64,000 nt of DNA from JAUIET01 sp039111475. GTDB lineage: Bacteria > Pseudomonadota > Gammaproteobacteria > Pseudomonadales > JAUIET01. Location of the stretch: the NCBI GenBank assembly GCA_039111475.1, contig JBCCIP010000003.1, forward strand, positions 151,419 through 215,418, read 5' to 3'. Positions within the stretch are counted from its first letter, which is position 1, and each line of letters begins with the position of its first letter. This document shows, one piece after another, positions 63,837 to 64,000 of the stretch. A program made the translations under genes and the position numbers. Below the pieces are notes generated by a model that saw only the letters and a program-made list of their open reading frames with translations, was not told the origin of the DNA and made no database searches.

Positions 63837-64000
63837 ATGGCATCCATACCCCAAACCGGTGGTGGCAGCGCCTGGACCAGTCGCTTCGCGTTTCTCATGG
63901 CGTCGGTGGGTTTTGCCGTTGGGCTAGGCAATATCTGGCGTTTTCCGTACGTCACCGGTGAAAACGGCGGTGGCGCCTTTGTTATGGTGTATCTGATTTG
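63837..64000 (+). CDS. Neurotransmitter:sodium symporter family transporter (5' part)
   Basis: The first 54 codons of an SNF/LeuT-type transporter, cut by the window end. The opening helix SRFAFLMASVGFAVGLGNIWRFPYV is the unmistakable sodium- and substrate-binding helix 1 of the family, followed by ENGGGAFVMVYLI. AAAAAGG sits 8 bases before the ATG. It probably imports an amino acid or amine; relation to the sulfatase genes is unclear. Confidence 0.88.
   Translation, partial: MASIPQTGGGSAWTSRFAFLMASVGFAVGLGNIWRFPYVTGENGGGAFVMVYLI

Overview
The window reads as the chromosome of a marine-type gammaproteobacterium related to the Pseudomonadales/Cellvibrionales. This rests on the proteins (long-form SerB with ACT domains, a FimX-like protein, the HflX-HflK-HflC block, a DUF1249 protein next to CpdA) and on gene order. 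From ilvE to purA the order waaF-waaC / waaA / tolC / yqiB-cpdA-parE-parC / ytjB-serB-fimX / psd-rsgA-orn / queG-nnrD-tsaE-amiB-mutL-miaA-hfq-hflX-hflK-hflC-yjeT-hisZ-purA resembles what I recall of the corresponding P. aeruginosa segment. No rRNA, tRNA, CRISPR array, prophage or transposase gene was seen.

Layout. (1) 1-10043: end of ilvE, then an LPS inner-core block with three heptosyltransferase-type enzymes, a 2OG-Fe(II) oxygenase, a GT4 glycosyltransferase, two methyltransferases, an alpha/alpha-barrel 'prenyltransferase-like' protein and Kdo transferase WaaA. (2) 10059-24276: TolC, cAMP phosphodiesterase, topoisomerase IV, serine biosynthesis, and a FimX-like/PilZ c-di-GMP pair. (3) 24637-29024: EF-P and its lysine ligase EpmA, Psd, RsgA, Orn. 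(4) 29262-31724: an isolated TonB-dependent receptor. (5) 31791-45683: queG and the conserved nnrD-to-purA run. (6) 45890-64000: accessory genes, comprising an acyl-CoA ligase, DUF4332, a methyltransferase with a small membrane protein, a beta-propeller lipoprotein, a MipA-DUF3019-two-component-RND block, a formylglycine sulfatase facing an alkyl-sulfatase-like metallo-beta-lactamase-fold protein with an SDR, and the start of a sodium:solute symporter.

The least expected signal lies between the genes. Nine intergenic elements fall into at least two sequence families (A, six copies; B, two copies) plus a singleton C. Six of them are bounded by long inverted arms (19-27 bp, perfect or nearly so), a seventh has eroded arms, and two have none that I can see. 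The arm sequence differs in every copy while the interior is conserved, which is the reverse of a MITE. Family A copies also carry an internal hairpin whose stem sequence changes between copies while the AGGG/AGGA loop stays. One element (C) ends three bases before the epmA start codon, so its arm contains the ribosome-binding region; two others sit between parE and parC.
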